32,223 bases of DNA from an uncultured Ruminococcus sp. (GTDB taxonomy: Bacteria > Bacillota > Clostridia > UBA1212): the NCBI GenBank assembly GCA_902792515.1, contig CADAZX010000029.1:1-32223 (forward strand), given 5' to 3'. The position numbers and the translations under genes were made by a program. Below, in pieces: positions 24,087-32,169 of this stretch. The first letter of the stretch is position 1. The number at the start of each line of letters is the position of its first letter. Below the pieces are notes generated by a model that was given only the letters and a program-made list of their open reading frames with translations, ran no database searches and had not been told where the DNA came from.

Positions 24087-24135
24087 CCGTCAAAAATCCG
24101 TCAATAAATCATTTAAACCGAAATAATTTAAACCG
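24087..24135. repeat. Direct repeats in the purN-purO gap
   Basis: CCGTCAA occurs at 24087-24093 and 24098-24104; ATTTAAACCG occurs at 24111-24120 and 24126-24135. The 118-base gap is much more AT-rich than its flanks. It could hold an internal promoter or operator for purO and the genes after it, but I see no convincing -35/-10 pair. Confidence 0.45.
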
Positions 24136-24174
24136 CCAGGTATAAATTGAATCCTTGCGGTAAGTTACGGGAAA

Positions 24175-24804
24175 TCAACTGTCACGACGTGACGCCAGAA
24201 TCTCCCTGCAGACCTTCTCGGTCGCCTCGGGCAGGATCACCCACTCGGCCTCGCGCATCACGCGCTTCTGGAGGACCTCCGGAGTGTCGCCCTCGCGCAC
24301 TGAAACGGCCTTCTGCATAATGATCTCACCGCCGTCCGGGATCTCGTTCACGAAATGAACCGTCGCGCCGGTGAGCTTCACGCCGCGGGCAAGAGCCGCC
24401 TCGTGGACGCGCAGCCCGTAAAACCCTTTTCCGCAGAAGGCGGGGATCAGGGAAGGGTGCACGTTGATGATGCGGCGCGCGTGACGCGTTGTGAAATTTT
24501 CACTTAAAATAGAGAAAAAACCGGCGAGCACGATCAGCTCCGCGCCTGCCTTTTCTATCTCTTTCTCAAGCGTCTGCTCGAAAAGCGGATGGTCGCCGCC
24601 AAACGCTTTTTTCGGTACGGTGGCGCAGCGGATTCCCGCTTTGGCGGCGCGCTCAAGAGCGTAAGCGCCTTCCGTGTCGGATATGACCGCCACGATCTCA
24701 CCGCTCGTGATAACTCCGGAAGCGCACGCGTCGATAAGCGCCTGGAGGTTTGTGCCGCCTCCCGACACGAGCACGCATATTCCGACTCTGTTTTTATTTT
24801 CCAT
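24175..24804 (-). CDS. purN: Phosphoribosylglycinamide formyltransferase, folate-dependent
   Basis: A 209-residue enzyme that formylates GAR with 10-formyl-tetrahydrofolate. Family marks are CVLVSGGGTNLQALIDAC near the start, AGFFSILSENFTTRHARRIINVHPSLIPAF (catalytic Asn and His in INVHPSL) and TGATVHFVNEIPDGGEII with the catalytic Asp in DGG. The ATG at 24804 has AAAGGA upstream and gives a normal N-terminus; the longer open frame to 24876 lies inside the formate-channel gene. It starts 4 bases after that gene ends, so the two are translationally linked. Confidence 0.97.
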   Translation of the reverse strand: MENKNRVGICVLVSGGGTNLQALIDACASGVITSGEIVAVISDTEGAYALERAAKAGIRCATVPKKAFGGDHPLFEQTLEKEIEKAGAELIVLAGFFSILSENFTTRHARRIINVHPSLIPAFCGKGFYGLRVHEAALARGVKLTGATVHFVNEIPDGGEIIMQKAVSVREGDTPEVLQKRVMREAEWVILPEATEKVCREILASRRDS

Positions 24805-24808
24805 CGTT

Positions 24809-25483
24809 TCAGTCCTTTTCCGGCGTTTTTTCTTCATTTTCCGGCGATTCAGCAGCCGGCAGTTTCTTCTTCGCAAATTCGAAAATATCGGTTATCAGCG
24901 GGAGGATCATCGCGCCTACCGTGTTGCCGAGGATCACGTTCCAGATGAACCCGAACGCCTGCCACGAGACGATTCCCGAGGCGGAGAAGTAGAACATGTC
25001 GGCGACCGAGTGCTCGAAGCCCGCGAGAATGAAAACAGGGATGCAGAAAAGTATGCCGACGATCTTTTTGTTGTTGCGGAAAATGCTCACCGCGAGGTAC
25101 ATCAGGATGCCGCAGAAAAGGCCTCTCAAAAAAGTCGCGGGTACAGGCTGCAGAAGCTTGGAGCTGCAGACGGTTTCGGCGACCGTTCCCGAAGCAGGAA
25201 CGGCGTATCTGATCGCGAGACCGCAGAGGAACGTCGCGCAAACGTTGCCCAAAAGGCCGAGCAGCAGAACGGAGAACTCCTCGCGGCCGTGCTTTTCGGG
25301 AATAAAACCGATCTTGCCGGTGTAGAGCGCGTAACCCTTGATGCAGATGCAGAGCAGGGCGACCGAGAACATCACGGCGCCGACGTACCTGTTTTCGCAC
25401 GCCAGAAACACCGCGCCGCCGATCGAGATCAGTATGCCCGCGGCGAACCCCGAGAGGAACTTCCTTACAACGTCCTTCAGCAT
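24809..25483 (-). CDS. Formate/nitrite transporter (FNT) family channel
   Basis: A 224-residue membrane protein with six predicted helices and the FNT hallmark [10 protein letters not shown] (155-164), where E. coli FocA has FEHCVANMF; His158 is the conserved pore-associated histidine. Family members are pentameric channels for formate, nitrite, hydrosulfide or lactate-like anions. It is shorter than FocA (about 285 residues), with a polar C-terminal tail. The start ATG overlaps the purM stop by 7 bases (ATGCTGA) and the stop is 4 bases before the purN ATG. Given the flanking genes, formate, the one-carbon source for 10-formyl-tetrahydrofolate used by PurN and the AICAR transformylase, is the likely substrate; this is inferred from context. 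Confidence 0.9.
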   Translation of the reverse strand: MLKDVVRKFLSGFAAGILISIGGAVFLACENRYVGAVMFSVALLCICIKGYALYTGKIGFIPEKHGREEFSVLLLGLLGNVCATFLCGLAIRYAVPASGTVAETVCSSKLLQPVPATFLRGLFCGILMYLAVSIFRNNKKIVGILFCIPVFILAGFEHSVADMFYFSASGIVSWQAFGFIWNVILGNTVGAMILPLITDIFEFAKKKLPAAESPENEEKTPEKD

Positions 25484-26619
25484 ATTCTGATCCTCTCCCC
25501 GGACTCTCCGGCCTCAACGATCCTGCCGATCACGTAGGCGTCCACGCCGCACTCATGAAGAACGGCCAGCGCCTCCCGAACCTCTTCCCCGGGAACCGTC
25601 ACGCTCATTCCGACGCCCATGTTGAACGTGTTGAACATGTCGCGCCACGTGATGCCTCCGCGCTCTTGAATTAATCTAAAAATAGGTAAAATCTTGATTG
25701 CGCTCCCGTCGATTTCCGCACAGAGTCCCGAGGGAATGCTGCGCGGTATGTTCTCGTAGAAACCGCCTCCGGTGATGTGTGAAATTCCGCGGACGTGAAC
25801 GGTCTCGAGGAGCTTCAGCACCGGCTTGACGTAAATTTTCGTGGGCGTGAGAAGCGTCTCAAGGATCGACTTCCCGCCGAGTTCATCAAGCGGCTCGCGC
25901 ACGTCCGACTCTGGGTTTTCGACGTCGAAAACCTTCCGCACAAGCGAAAAGCCGTTCGAATGAACGCCGGAGGAGGGGAGCGCGATGATGACGTCGCCGG
26001 GTTTCATCAGAGTGTTGTCGATGATTTTCGCCTTGTCGACGATTCCCGTGCAGTAGCCCGCGAGGTCGTACTCGTTTTCGGGGTAGAACCCCGGCATTTC
26101 GGCAGTTTCGCCGCCGATGAGAGCCGCGCCGGACTGGACGCACCCGTCGCAGACGCCTTTAACTATGTCGGCAATGCGCTCGGGAACGTTTTTGCCGCAG
26201 GCGATGTAGTCGAGGAAAAAGAGCGGTCTCGCGCCGCAGCAAATGACGTCGTTGACGCACATCGCCACGCAGTCGATGCCGACCGTGTCGTGTTTGTCGA
26301 GCAGAAAGGCGATTTTAAGTTTGGTGCCGACGCCGTCCGTTCCGGAAACAAGAACCGGCTTCGAGATGCCTGTGAGATCCGGCTCGAAAAGACCGCCGAA
26401 GCCGCCGACGTCGCCGCAGACGCCCGGAGTCATGGTGCGGGCGATGTGCTTTTTCATCAGGCTGACAGCCTTGTAGCCGGCTGTGATGTCGACACCCGCG
26501 GCCGCGTAAGCGTCGGAACGCGAAAGATTCGCGTCCGGAAGCCCTTCCACGGGATTGCTGTTTTTGCCTTCAATTAGGGAATTATTCTTGTTGATTTTGT
26601 TGTCGGTGGAACCGGTCAT
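25477..26619 (-). CDS. purM: Phosphoribosylformylglycinamidine cyclo-ligase
   Basis: A 380-residue enzyme that closes FGAM to AIR with ATP, the fifth step of purine synthesis. Conserved parts are [21 protein letters not shown], the substrate motif [55 protein letters not shown] and [13 protein letters not shown]. About 30 extra residues ([16 protein letters not shown]...) precede the usual family start and look disordered. AAAGGAG is 4 bases before the ATG at 26619 and lies inside the last codons of purF, whose stop is 2 bases upstream. Its stop overlaps the start of the FNT channel gene. Confidence 0.97.
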   Translation of the reverse strand: MTGSTDNKINKNNSLIEGKNSNPVEGLPDANLSRSDAYAAAGVDITAGYKAVSLMKKHIARTMTPGVCGDVGGFGGLFEPDLTGISKPVLVSGTDGVGTKLKIAFLLDKHDTVGIDCVAMCVNDVICCGARPLFFLDYIACGKNVPERIADIVKGVCDGCVQSGAALIGGETAEMPGFYPENEYDLAGYCTGIVDKAKIIDNTLMKPGDVIIALPSSGVHSNGFSLVRKVFDVENPESDVREPLDELGGKSILETLLTPTKIYVKPVLKLLETVHVRGISHITGGGFYENIPRSIPSGLCAEIDGSAIKILPIFRLIQERGGITWRDMFNTFNMGVGMSVTVPGEEVREALAVLHECGVDAYVIGRIVEAGESGERIRIC

Positions 26620-26621
26620 TT

Positions 26622-28046
26622 TTACTCCTTTCCTGTCCAGCAGTACGTGCAGAGCTCGTCCTCGGGAAGTCCGATCGCGTCGAGAACGCCCTCAAGCGAC
26701 TGAAAATCGAGCGACGCGAAGTGCATTTTCTCACAGATGGCGCAGCGCAGTTTTTTGCCGCGCTCCGTCGTTCCGTCACTGTACTCCTCCAAATGGTTGA
26801 GACCCTCCTCGCCCTCAAGCTCTTCAATAACGCGTCTCGCGAGCAGGTCGCCGTCTTTAATGGTGCGCGTGAAGTTGAGATACTTGCAGCCGTGCATGAT
26901 CGGCGGGCATGCCGAACGCATGTGAACCGATTTCGCGCCGCAGTCGTAAAGGAACTCGACCGTCTCCCGAAGCTGCGTGCCGCGGACGATCGAGTCGTCG
27001 ACGAAAAGAAGGTCCTTGCCGCGGATGAACTCCGTGACCGGAATCTGCTTCATTTTCGCTACGCGGCTGCGCTCCTTTTCGGCGCGCGTCGTAAAGCTTC
27101 TCGACCATGTCGGCGTGTATTTGATGAAAGCGCGGGCGAAGGGAAGGTGGCTCCTGTTGGAGTAGCCGATCGCGTGGGGCGTGCCCGAATCCGGAACGCC
27201 GGCGACGTAGTCGATATGCTCGTTAAAACCGTTTTTGCGGTCGTTCTCGGCCATGTTTTCGCCGTTCCTGATGCGCATGACCTCCACGTTGACGCCCTCG
27301 TAGCGGGAAGTCGGGTAGCCGTAGTAGCTCCACAGGAACGAACAGAAACGCTGCTTTTTGCCGGGCTCCGCCAGAACCTTGAGCGAGTCCGGCGTTATCG
27401 CGACGATCTCGCCCGGGCCGAGCTCCTTTTCGTGCTCGAAGCCCAGCTTTCTGTACGCGAAAGACTCAAACGCGACCGCATAGCCGCATTCGTTTTTGCC
27501 TATAAGTACGGGAATTCTGCCAAGCCTGTCGCGGGCGGCGACAACCGTTCCGTCATCCTTCAAAATGAGTATCGAAGCCGTGCCGTCAACAAGCTCCTGC
27601 GCTAATTTGATGCCCTCGACGAAATCGTTTTTTAGATTGATGAGCGCCGCCAGCAGCTCAGCCGAGTTGACTCCGCCGCCGGTCATCGCCTCGAAATGGC
27701 CGCCGCTCTCCGTGAGATACTTGTCGATCAGTTCCGCCGAGTTGTTGATGAGACCCGTCATGCAGATCGCGTACGTGCCGTGCTTCGAGCGGACGAGAAT
27801 CGGCTGCGGGTCGCTGTCGCTGATGATGCCGATCGCGGACGTGCCGCGCATCTCGTCGTGAATCTTTTCGAATTTCGTGCGGAAAGGCGCGTTTTCTATG
27901 TTGTGAATCTGGCGCTGCAGCCCGATTTCCGGGTCGTACGCGGCCATGCCGCCCCTGCGCGCGCCCAAATGCGAATGGTAGTCGGTTCCGAAGAAGACGT
28001 CTTCGATGCAGTCCTCGCGGGAAACGATTCCGAAATATCCTCCCAT
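26622..28046 (-). CDS. purF: PurF-type amidophosphoribosyltransferase lacking the N-terminal nucleophile Cys
   Basis: A 474-residue protein with the PurF fold. The phosphoribosyltransferase part is intact, with the PRPP loop [12 protein letters not shown] (347-358), and the four cysteines that bind the [4Fe-4S] cluster in B. subtilis PurF have counterparts at 235, 387, 466 and 469. The glutaminase part is altered: it starts MGGYFGIVS, with Gly where the mature enzyme has its N-terminal catalytic Cys, and the glutamine-binding HTRYST and HNGNLTN motifs are replaced (IGIISD, MTGLINN). I recall similar MGGFFG... PurF-like proteins in Bacteroides, so this appears to be a subfamily. AGGAGG precedes the ATG at 28046, and there is no upstream start that would add a Cys. 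It may use free ammonia or another nucleophile (Cys13 is a candidate), or be a paralogue with another role. Confidence 0.9.
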   Translation of the reverse strand: MGGYFGIVSREDCIEDVFFGTDYHSHLGARRGGMAAYDPEIGLQRQIHNIENAPFRTKFEKIHDEMRGTSAIGIISDSDPQPILVRSKHGTYAICMTGLINNSAELIDKYLTESGGHFEAMTGGGVNSAELLAALINLKNDFVEGIKLAQELVDGTASILILKDDGTVVAARDRLGRIPVLIGKNECGYAVAFESFAYRKLGFEHEKELGPGEIVAITPDSLKVLAEPGKKQRFCSFLWSYYGYPTSRYEGVNVEVMRIRNGENMAENDRKNGFNEHIDYVAGVPDSGTPHAIGYSNRSHLPFARAFIKYTPTWSRSFTTRAEKERSRVAKMKQIPVTEFIRGKDLLFVDDSIVRGTQLRETVEFLYDCGAKSVHMRSACPPIMHGCKYLNFTRTIKDGDLLARRVIEELEGEEGLNHLEEYSDGTTERGKKLRCAICEKMHFASLDFQSLEGVLDAIGLPEDELCTYCWTGKE

Positions 28047-28271
28047 AAAAGGGTCCTCCTGGCTGAAACCGGCGGCAACACAAACGCCGGCCTCTAAGTT
28101 AAGGAATTCTCATACCCCGGACGCGGACATATGCGTCGGCGCGTCCGGAGCGGTTCCTGAGACACCTCTTTAAATTGCTGAGTGCGGCTGAATTAGCAGC
28201 CGGAAATCCGCAATTCCTGAATTGCAAAGTCCCGAGCCATTTTTGAGTGGACGAATCCGAAGCCGCACAAT
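28047..28271. other. Structured intergenic region between purC and purF
   Basis: No gene is seen. There are three inverted repeats: GTGCGGCT (28182-28189) with AGCCGCAC (28261-28268); GCAATT (28210-28215) with AATTGC (28220-28225) nested inside it; and CCGGACGCG (28117-28125) with CGCGTCCGG (28140-28148). None is followed by a long T run on the minus strand. In the minus-strand transcript this would be a 225-base structured spacer before the purF ribosome binding site. It does not match a riboswitch that I recognise. Confidence 0.55.
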
Positions 28272-28958
28272 TCAGGCGAAAAACAATTTTGAGAGGGTCA
28301 TTGGGTCAATATATTTGCCGTCCTTGTAGACGCGCATGTTGCCGGACGCAATCTCGTCGATGAGCATCACGTTTCCGTCGGCGTCGTAGCCGAACTCGAA
28401 TTTGATGTCGTAGAGCACGAGACCTTTTTCCGCCATGTCGTCGGCGACGATCTTCGTGATCTGCTGTGTCATCTTCTTGATCGTGTCGTACTGCTTGCCG
28501 GTCATGACGCCGAGCACCATGAGGCCGTCTCTCGTGACCAGCGGGTCGCCCTTCGCGTCGTTCTTGAACGTCATCTCAACGTAAGCGGGCAGGTCGGCGC
28601 CTTCCTCAATGTACTCGCCGTAGCGGCGGTAGAAGCTTCCGACGGCCTTGTAGCGGCAGATGACCTCAAGCCCCTTGCCGAACGTGACTGCCGGAACGAC
28701 CTCCATCGTCGTGTTCTCGAGATCCGCGCTCACGAAGTGCGTTCTGATGCCTGCTTCGCGTATTTTTTCAAAATAGTAAACGGACATTCTGAGGTTCACG
28801 TCGCCGACTCCCTCAATTGTGAGTCCGATCGAGTTCTCGCCCGGGTCGAAAACGCCGTCTTTTCCTGTGCAGTCGTCCTTGAACTTGAGAAGGTAGTTCC
28901 CGTTGTCAAGCGCGTAAACGTTTTTGGTTTTGCCGGTGTAAACAAGTCTGTTTGCCAT
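28272..28958 (-). CDS. purC: Phosphoribosylaminoimidazole-succinocarboxamide synthase
   Basis: A 228-residue enzyme that joins CAIR and aspartate to give SAICAR with ATP. It has the family start [25 protein letters not shown], with [10 protein letters not shown] replacing the commoner DGxxKGxxxN region, then [42 protein letters not shown] and the C-terminal segment [12 protein letters not shown]. Length is normal. AAGGAG stands about 9 bases before the ATG at 28958. The product is the substrate of PurB, which is not in this window. Confidence 0.96.
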   Translation of the reverse strand: MANRLVYTGKTKNVYALDNGNYLLKFKDDCTGKDGVFDPGENSIGLTIEGVGDVNLRMSVYYFEKIREAGIRTHFVSADLENTTMEVVPAVTFGKGLEVICRYKAVGSFYRRYGEYIEEGADLPAYVEMTFKNDAKGDPLVTRDGLMVLGVMTGKQYDTIKKMTQQITKIVADDMAEKGLVLYDIKFEFGYDADGNVMLIDEIASGNMRVYKDGKYIDPMTLSKLFFA

Positions 28959-29073
28959 AATGATTTTCTCCTTATCGAAAAATTAAATCAACCCGCGCGC
29001 GGCGGTTTTATCTGAAGCCCCGGAAGAGTCACCCTTGTTGTCGAGGTCGCAAAATCCGGAAGCGTTCGGAACG

Positions 29074-29127
29074 AAAAAAATTTAAAGGGCGTTAAGCCGC
29101 TTCGTGCCTTGCGGGCGGCCTTTTAAA
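29074..29127 (-). terminator. Second hairpin with T run between purE and purC
   Basis: TTTAAAGG (29081-29088) pairs with CCTTTTAAA (29119-29127) with one bulge, and GCCGC (29096-29100) with GCGGC (29115-29119) inside. In the minus-strand direction T7 follows. It may act as a terminator or an attenuator upstream of purC. Confidence 0.55.
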
Positions 29128-29138
29128 CCGCCACGTCA

Positions 29139-29184
29139 AATTAAAAAAGCTGCAGCAACTGCTTTCGAGTCAGCGCTACAGCTT
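29139..29184 (-). terminator. Intrinsic terminator at the end of purE
   Basis: A 10-bp stem pairs 29175-29184 with 29147-29156 (one G-T wobble). The left arm in RNA contains the last two purE codons and the stop. It is followed by TTTTAATTTG on the minus strand. This would limit read-through from the riboswitch-controlled promoter into purC. Confidence 0.75.
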
Positions 29185-29664
29185 CGTTGCAACCTGCGAG
29201 TCCTTTTCCAGAACGGCGACTGCGTCTTTTTTCCTCTTTGCCTCGAGTCTTCCGGCAAGTTCGGCGTCGGAGACTGCGAGTATTTGTGCGGCAAGAAGGG
29301 CGGCGTTTGTGCCTCCGTCCACCGCAACGGTCGCGACCGGAATCCCCGACGGCATCTGAACCGTAGAGAGAAGGGCGTCAAGACCGTCGAAATTTGCCGA
29401 TTTGCAGGGAATTCCTATCACCGGGAGCGTAGTGCGTGCGGCTATGGCTCCCGCGAGGTGGGCGGCCATTCCGGCGACGGCGATAATGACACCGAAACCG
29501 TTTTCGCGCGCACCTGCCGCAAACGCGGCCGCTTCTCCCGGCGTCCTGTGTGCCGAGAATATATGCGCCTCGAACGGGATTTCAAGCGTCTTCAGCATAT
29601 CCGCCGCCTTTTTCACAACCGGCAGATCGCTGTCGCTTCCCATGACAATTCCGACTTTTTTCAT
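29176..29664 (-). CDS. purE: N5-carboxyaminoimidazole ribonucleotide mutase (class I PurE)
   Basis: A 162-residue enzyme that rearranges N5-CAIR to CAIR. Family marks are [21 protein letters not shown] (phosphate and substrate loop), [32 protein letters not shown] and [25 protein letters not shown]. It is of the class I length and motif type, which normally needs PurK; purK is not in the window. GGAGGT ends 5 bases before the ATG at 29664; a TTG directly before it is too close to the ribosome binding site. The gene lies behind a ZTP riboswitch, with a terminator overlapping its stop codon. Confidence 0.97.
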   Translation of the reverse strand: MKKVGIVMGSDSDLPVVKKAADMLKTLEIPFEAHIFSAHRTPGEAAAFAAGARENGFGVIIAVAGMAAHLAGAIAARTTLPVIGIPCKSANFDGLDALLSTVQMPSGIPVATVAVDGGTNAALLAAQILAVSDAELAGRLEAKRKKDAVAVLEKDSQVATKL

Positions 29665-29680
29665 CAAGTACCTCCAAAAT

Positions 29681-29804
29681 ATAAAAGGGCCACTCGAACT
29701 TCATTAGAGAGAGAGTACAAGTGTGCCCAGACGGTCGGCCAATGAATAAGTATTTTGCTCCCCGCTTCTCCGTGGTGCTCCACGATTACTCCGTCAGTCG
29801 CGGG
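29681..29804 (-). promoter_or_regulatory. ZTP (pfl) riboswitch with terminator platform, upstream of purE
   Basis: The minus-strand leader contains the hallmarks of the ZTP/ZMP-sensing aptamer: 5' segment GACTGACGGAG (from 29799), hairpin CGTGG-AGCA-CCACG (29784-29771), closing stem CCCGC/GCGGG (29804-29800 with 29765-29761), then GGCCGACCGTCTGGGC ending at 29725. GACGG (29795-29791) can pair with CCGTC (29734-29730), the expected pseudoknot. The usual form is GGCGG/CCGCC, so both sides have changed together. The conserved GGGC, together with the following CACTTG, can instead pair with CGAGTGGCCC (29696-29687), followed by TTTTAT: a terminator. High ZTP/ZMP, a sign of short 10-formyl-folate, should favour the aptamer and turn purE on. 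Known family; mechanism inferred from pairing. Confidence 0.92.
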
Positions 29805-29829
29805 AAACCGTTGTCTTCGGTACGGGAGA

Positions 29830-29858
29830 ATTATACCACGCCGCCGCCCCGCGGTCAA
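29830..29858 (-). promoter_or_regulatory. Promoter of the purE transcript
   Basis: On the minus strand, TTGACC (29858-29853), a 17-base spacer and a perfect TATAAT (29835-29830) preceded by TGG. Transcription would start near 29822, about 20 bases before the riboswitch closing stem. Confidence 0.92.
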
Positions 29859-29871
29859 GCGTTTTCTTTCC

Positions 29872-29923
29872 TTTTCGCACGATTTTCGTCACGATTTTCG
29901 CCCCATTTTCGCACGGTGTTTCG
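29872..29923. repeat. Helically spaced TTTTCG repeats upstream of the purE promoter
   Basis: TTTTCG starts at 29872, 29883, 29895 and 29906, and TTTCG at 29919, a period of 11-13 bases. Some copies share longer matches (TTTTCGCACG, CACGATTTTCG). The nearest copy is 14 bases upstream of the -35 box, so on the transcribed strand these read as CGAAAA phased on one face of the helix. It could be a bent UP-like element or a tandem operator. The rest of 29924-30033 is A-rich with no gene. Confidence 0.7.
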
Positions 29924-30055
29924 CACGGAAACGTGCAAAAAAAATCCAATGCAAAAGACGGTGAAAAAACGCAAAAAAAACGGCCGGACCGGTTTGCCGC
30001 CGCATGCCGGAAATGACAAATTATTTGATCATTCCCGAGTTTGATAAAAAAATCA

Positions 30056-30108
30056 CTAAAAAACGCCTTGAGGGTCTGTTAAGTTTGACGATACTCAAGG
30101 CGTGTTTT
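30056..30108. terminator. Bidirectional terminator in the left end of the IS
   Basis: ACGCCTTGAG (30062-30071) pairs perfectly with CTCAAGGCGT (30093-30102). GTTTTT follows on the plus strand; on the minus strand the flank reads TTTTTTAG. It ends the transposase message and blocks traffic across the left end. Confidence 0.88.
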
Positions 30109-30234
30109 TGCTAAAAATAGGTGTTTTTAGGCTTCCGTGTGTAGAGCTCAGCAGCCTTGGAACATAAAAATCAAAGTTGACATTATGCACCAAGATATGC
30201 ACTCGGTTGACATTTTGTTATTCTCGAATTTGCG

Positions 30235-32058
30235 TCATTTCAGCAGTTCGATATCCGTTTTCATCCCCTTTAACTCTGCTAATTTGTAAAGCTTTTTCGG
30301 TATATTGATTCCAAATGAATCCAAAATTAGCTTTAGATCTTCGTCATCAATTCCGCCAAAGCGATAGTAAACTTCTCCGATTTTTTCTACCGTCCATTTA
30401 TCCAAGGCTGCCTGTATCCTGTCTGCCGGCAATCCGCAACTGCAAAGGTTTTTGGGTTGCTTCGACCGTGAATTGGCAATGTTGATCTGCCGTTGAATCA
30501 GCCTGATTACCTGCAGCGCTATTGTGCATACAGTCAGGTGTGCTATGATATGTTCTTTGGTTCTGACCCACATAGGTCTTGTATCCAGAGTACTCTTCAT
30601 TACCCTGAATTCATCCTCGATCTGTACAAGGTTTTTGTATGTGTCGATTATGGTCAGATCTTCCATGTTGGTTTCAGAGGTTATGATAGAATAGTATCCC
30701 ATTAGTTCGTAATCTTTTTTTAGCTTATCCATATCGAGCTGTGCTTTTAGCTTGGCCGAATCGATCAGTTCACCGCTGTCTGTTTCGATGAGCGTTTTCT
30801 TCAAAAACTTTTTAAGAAGCGCTATTTGTGTTTTTGAAACACGGAAAGAGTTGGGTGAATCAATTAATTTACCCAGAAGTTCATAAAAACTCCTTTTTTC
30901 AGCCTTCTCCCTTTCGTAGAAAAATCTGCTCCAATATGTAACGATCTTCTCTGTTGCCTCTATTTTGTTCCCCTCAGGAGTGGTGTATTTTTTCTTTACT
31001 ATTCTTGACTTGTACTTAAAATTCTCGCTGACGATAGTATAACCGTCCTGATTCAGTATCCATTTTTTTTCTTCTTTAGTCGCTTTTCGAACACTCTTGC
31101 TGGACAAATAACCGTTTCCTTTAGCAACGGCAAAACCCGGGTTTCCGCATATGCCAATGCCTTTGTCGCAAACAAAAATATACCTGCTGTTGTTGTCCCC
31201 GATAGAATTAACTGAATTTTCAAAAGCAGACTTAAGTGTTAAGTGATCCAGTGTGTTCCCCGGAAATACTTCGATAGATATCGGGATACCCTGTTCATCC
31301 ATTAAAAGCCCCATTTGAACAATTGGAAGCTTTCGCTCCTCTTTCGATACGCCTACCTTTCTCAGTCCCTTTTCGTCATCGCTGTCCTCGTCCGGAATAT
31401 CCGAATAAAAGAAGAAATTTGTGACGTCATAATATATGTAGGACGTAGTTCGACCGTATTTTTCCGTCATGGCAGTATCTATTCTGTTGAATAATGCTTT
31501 TCGGTGTTCATAGATAAAGTCAAGAGCTTCGTAGACATTGTAGTCATCTGTGCTGTTTTTTATGATCGGGGTGTAGTAATCTTCGTTCTGTTTGACGGTG
31601 GCGATCTTGGAAGCCGGGTTCAGTATCCTTCCAAACAAAAGGGCTTTAAAATAGCCGTAAACATCAAAATTGTGACGGTAAATATTTTTGTATGACCTTA
31701 TGAGCTGATCCAGATCAAGTTCCGAAAGGATCTTTTCAAGCAAGAGATTGGCGATAAGCTTTGGATGAGAAACGCAGTCATCAGTTCCTTCGTAGAGACG
31801 GATATCGTAAACTTCCTTTTCAATATCTTTTTTCACATAAGGCAGAAGTTCCGGAATGATTGGTGCGCCGGCCTCGTATGAATCCTTTACTCTTTGAATG
31901 AAATCCGGTTTATGATCATCAAATCTTGAGACCGGTCCGATTGCTTTAACTATTTTTTTACGACTGACACGTTTATGAGTTTTAGGATCCTCAACGCTTA
32001 AATTTTCCACAATACTGATGTACGGAGAATTCCCGTTATTTCTAATTTCCAAACGCAT
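30235..32058 (-). CDS. IS1634-family DDE transposase
   Basis: A 607-residue transposase of the IS4/IS1634 group. The likely catalytic residues lie in YYDVTNFFFYSD (first Asp), IFVCDKGIG (second Asp) and YKNLVQIEDEFRVMKSTLDT (Glu of the YREK-like region). GLRKVGVSKEERKLPIVQMGLLMD and GIPISIEVFPGNTLDHLTL are also typical of this family. The frame is intact from a perfect promoter to a terminator, so the element may be active. The ATG at 32058 has AAGGAGGTG upstream; the GTG at 32067 lies inside that ribosome binding site and is rejected. Its AT-rich codons (AAA, ATT, GAT) contrast with the GC-rich host genes. Confidence 0.95.
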   Translation of the reverse strand: MRLEIRNNGNSPYISIVENLSVEDPKTHKRVSRKKIVKAIGPVSRFDDHKPDFIQRVKDSYEAGAPIIPELLPYVKKDIEKEVYDIRLYEGTDDCVSHPKLIANLLLEKILSELDLDQLIRSYKNIYRHNFDVYGYFKALLFGRILNPASKIATVKQNEDYYTPIIKNSTDDYNVYEALDFIYEHRKALFNRIDTAMTEKYGRTTSYIYYDVTNFFFYSDIPDEDSDDEKGLRKVGVSKEERKLPIVQMGLLMDEQGIPISIEVFPGNTLDHLTLKSAFENSVNSIGDNNSRYIFVCDKGIGICGNPGFAVAKGNGYLSSKSVRKATKEEKKWILNQDGYTIVSENFKYKSRIVKKKYTTPEGNKIEATEKIVTYWSRFFYEREKAEKRSFYELLGKLIDSPNSFRVSKTQIALLKKFLKKTLIETDSGELIDSAKLKAQLDMDKLKKDYELMGYYSIITSETNMEDLTIIDTYKNLVQIEDEFRVMKSTLDTRPMWVRTKEHIIAHLTVCTIALQVIRLIQRQINIANSRSKQPKNLCSCGLPADRIQAALDKWTVEKIGEVYYRFGGIDDEDLKLILDSFGINIPKKLYKLAELKGMKTDIELLK

Positions 32059-32097
32059 AATTAGCACCTCCTTGGCATATACGGATACACCAAAAGA

Positions 32098-32126
32098 ATT
32101 ATAACATAAAATCGAGCACTTGTCAA
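32098..32126 (-). promoter_or_regulatory. Transposase promoter
   Basis: On the minus strand, TTGACA (32126-32121), exactly 17 bases, then TATAAT (32103-32098): both boxes are perfect consensus, with TGT before the -10. Confidence 0.93.
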
Positions 32127-32136
32127 CAGGTAATAC

Positions 32137-32169
32137 GAAAAAAAGTGCCTAATTTTAGCACTTTTTTTC
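32137..32169. terminator. Hairpin that shields the transposase from outside transcription
   Basis: GAAAAAAAGTGC (32137-32148) and GCACTTTTTTTC (32158-32169) form a perfect 12-bp inverted repeat with a 9-base loop and T runs in both directions. It lies between the right IS end and the transposase promoter, where it would stop read-through from a neighbouring gene. Confidence 0.75.

Noticed and set aside
24805..24876. 24-residue basic N-terminal extension of PurN
   Set aside because: It lies inside the formate-channel gene, and the AAAGGA site favours the ATG at 24804.
29872..29923. CRISPR-like array upstream of purE
   Set aside because: The units are only 6-10 bases with 5-7 base gaps, far too short for CRISPR repeats and spacers, and no cas gene is present.
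30177..30212. Two TTGACA boxes on the plus strand inside the IS left end
   Set aside because: Neither has a TATAAT-like box at 16-18 bases, so an outward or antisense promoter is not supported.
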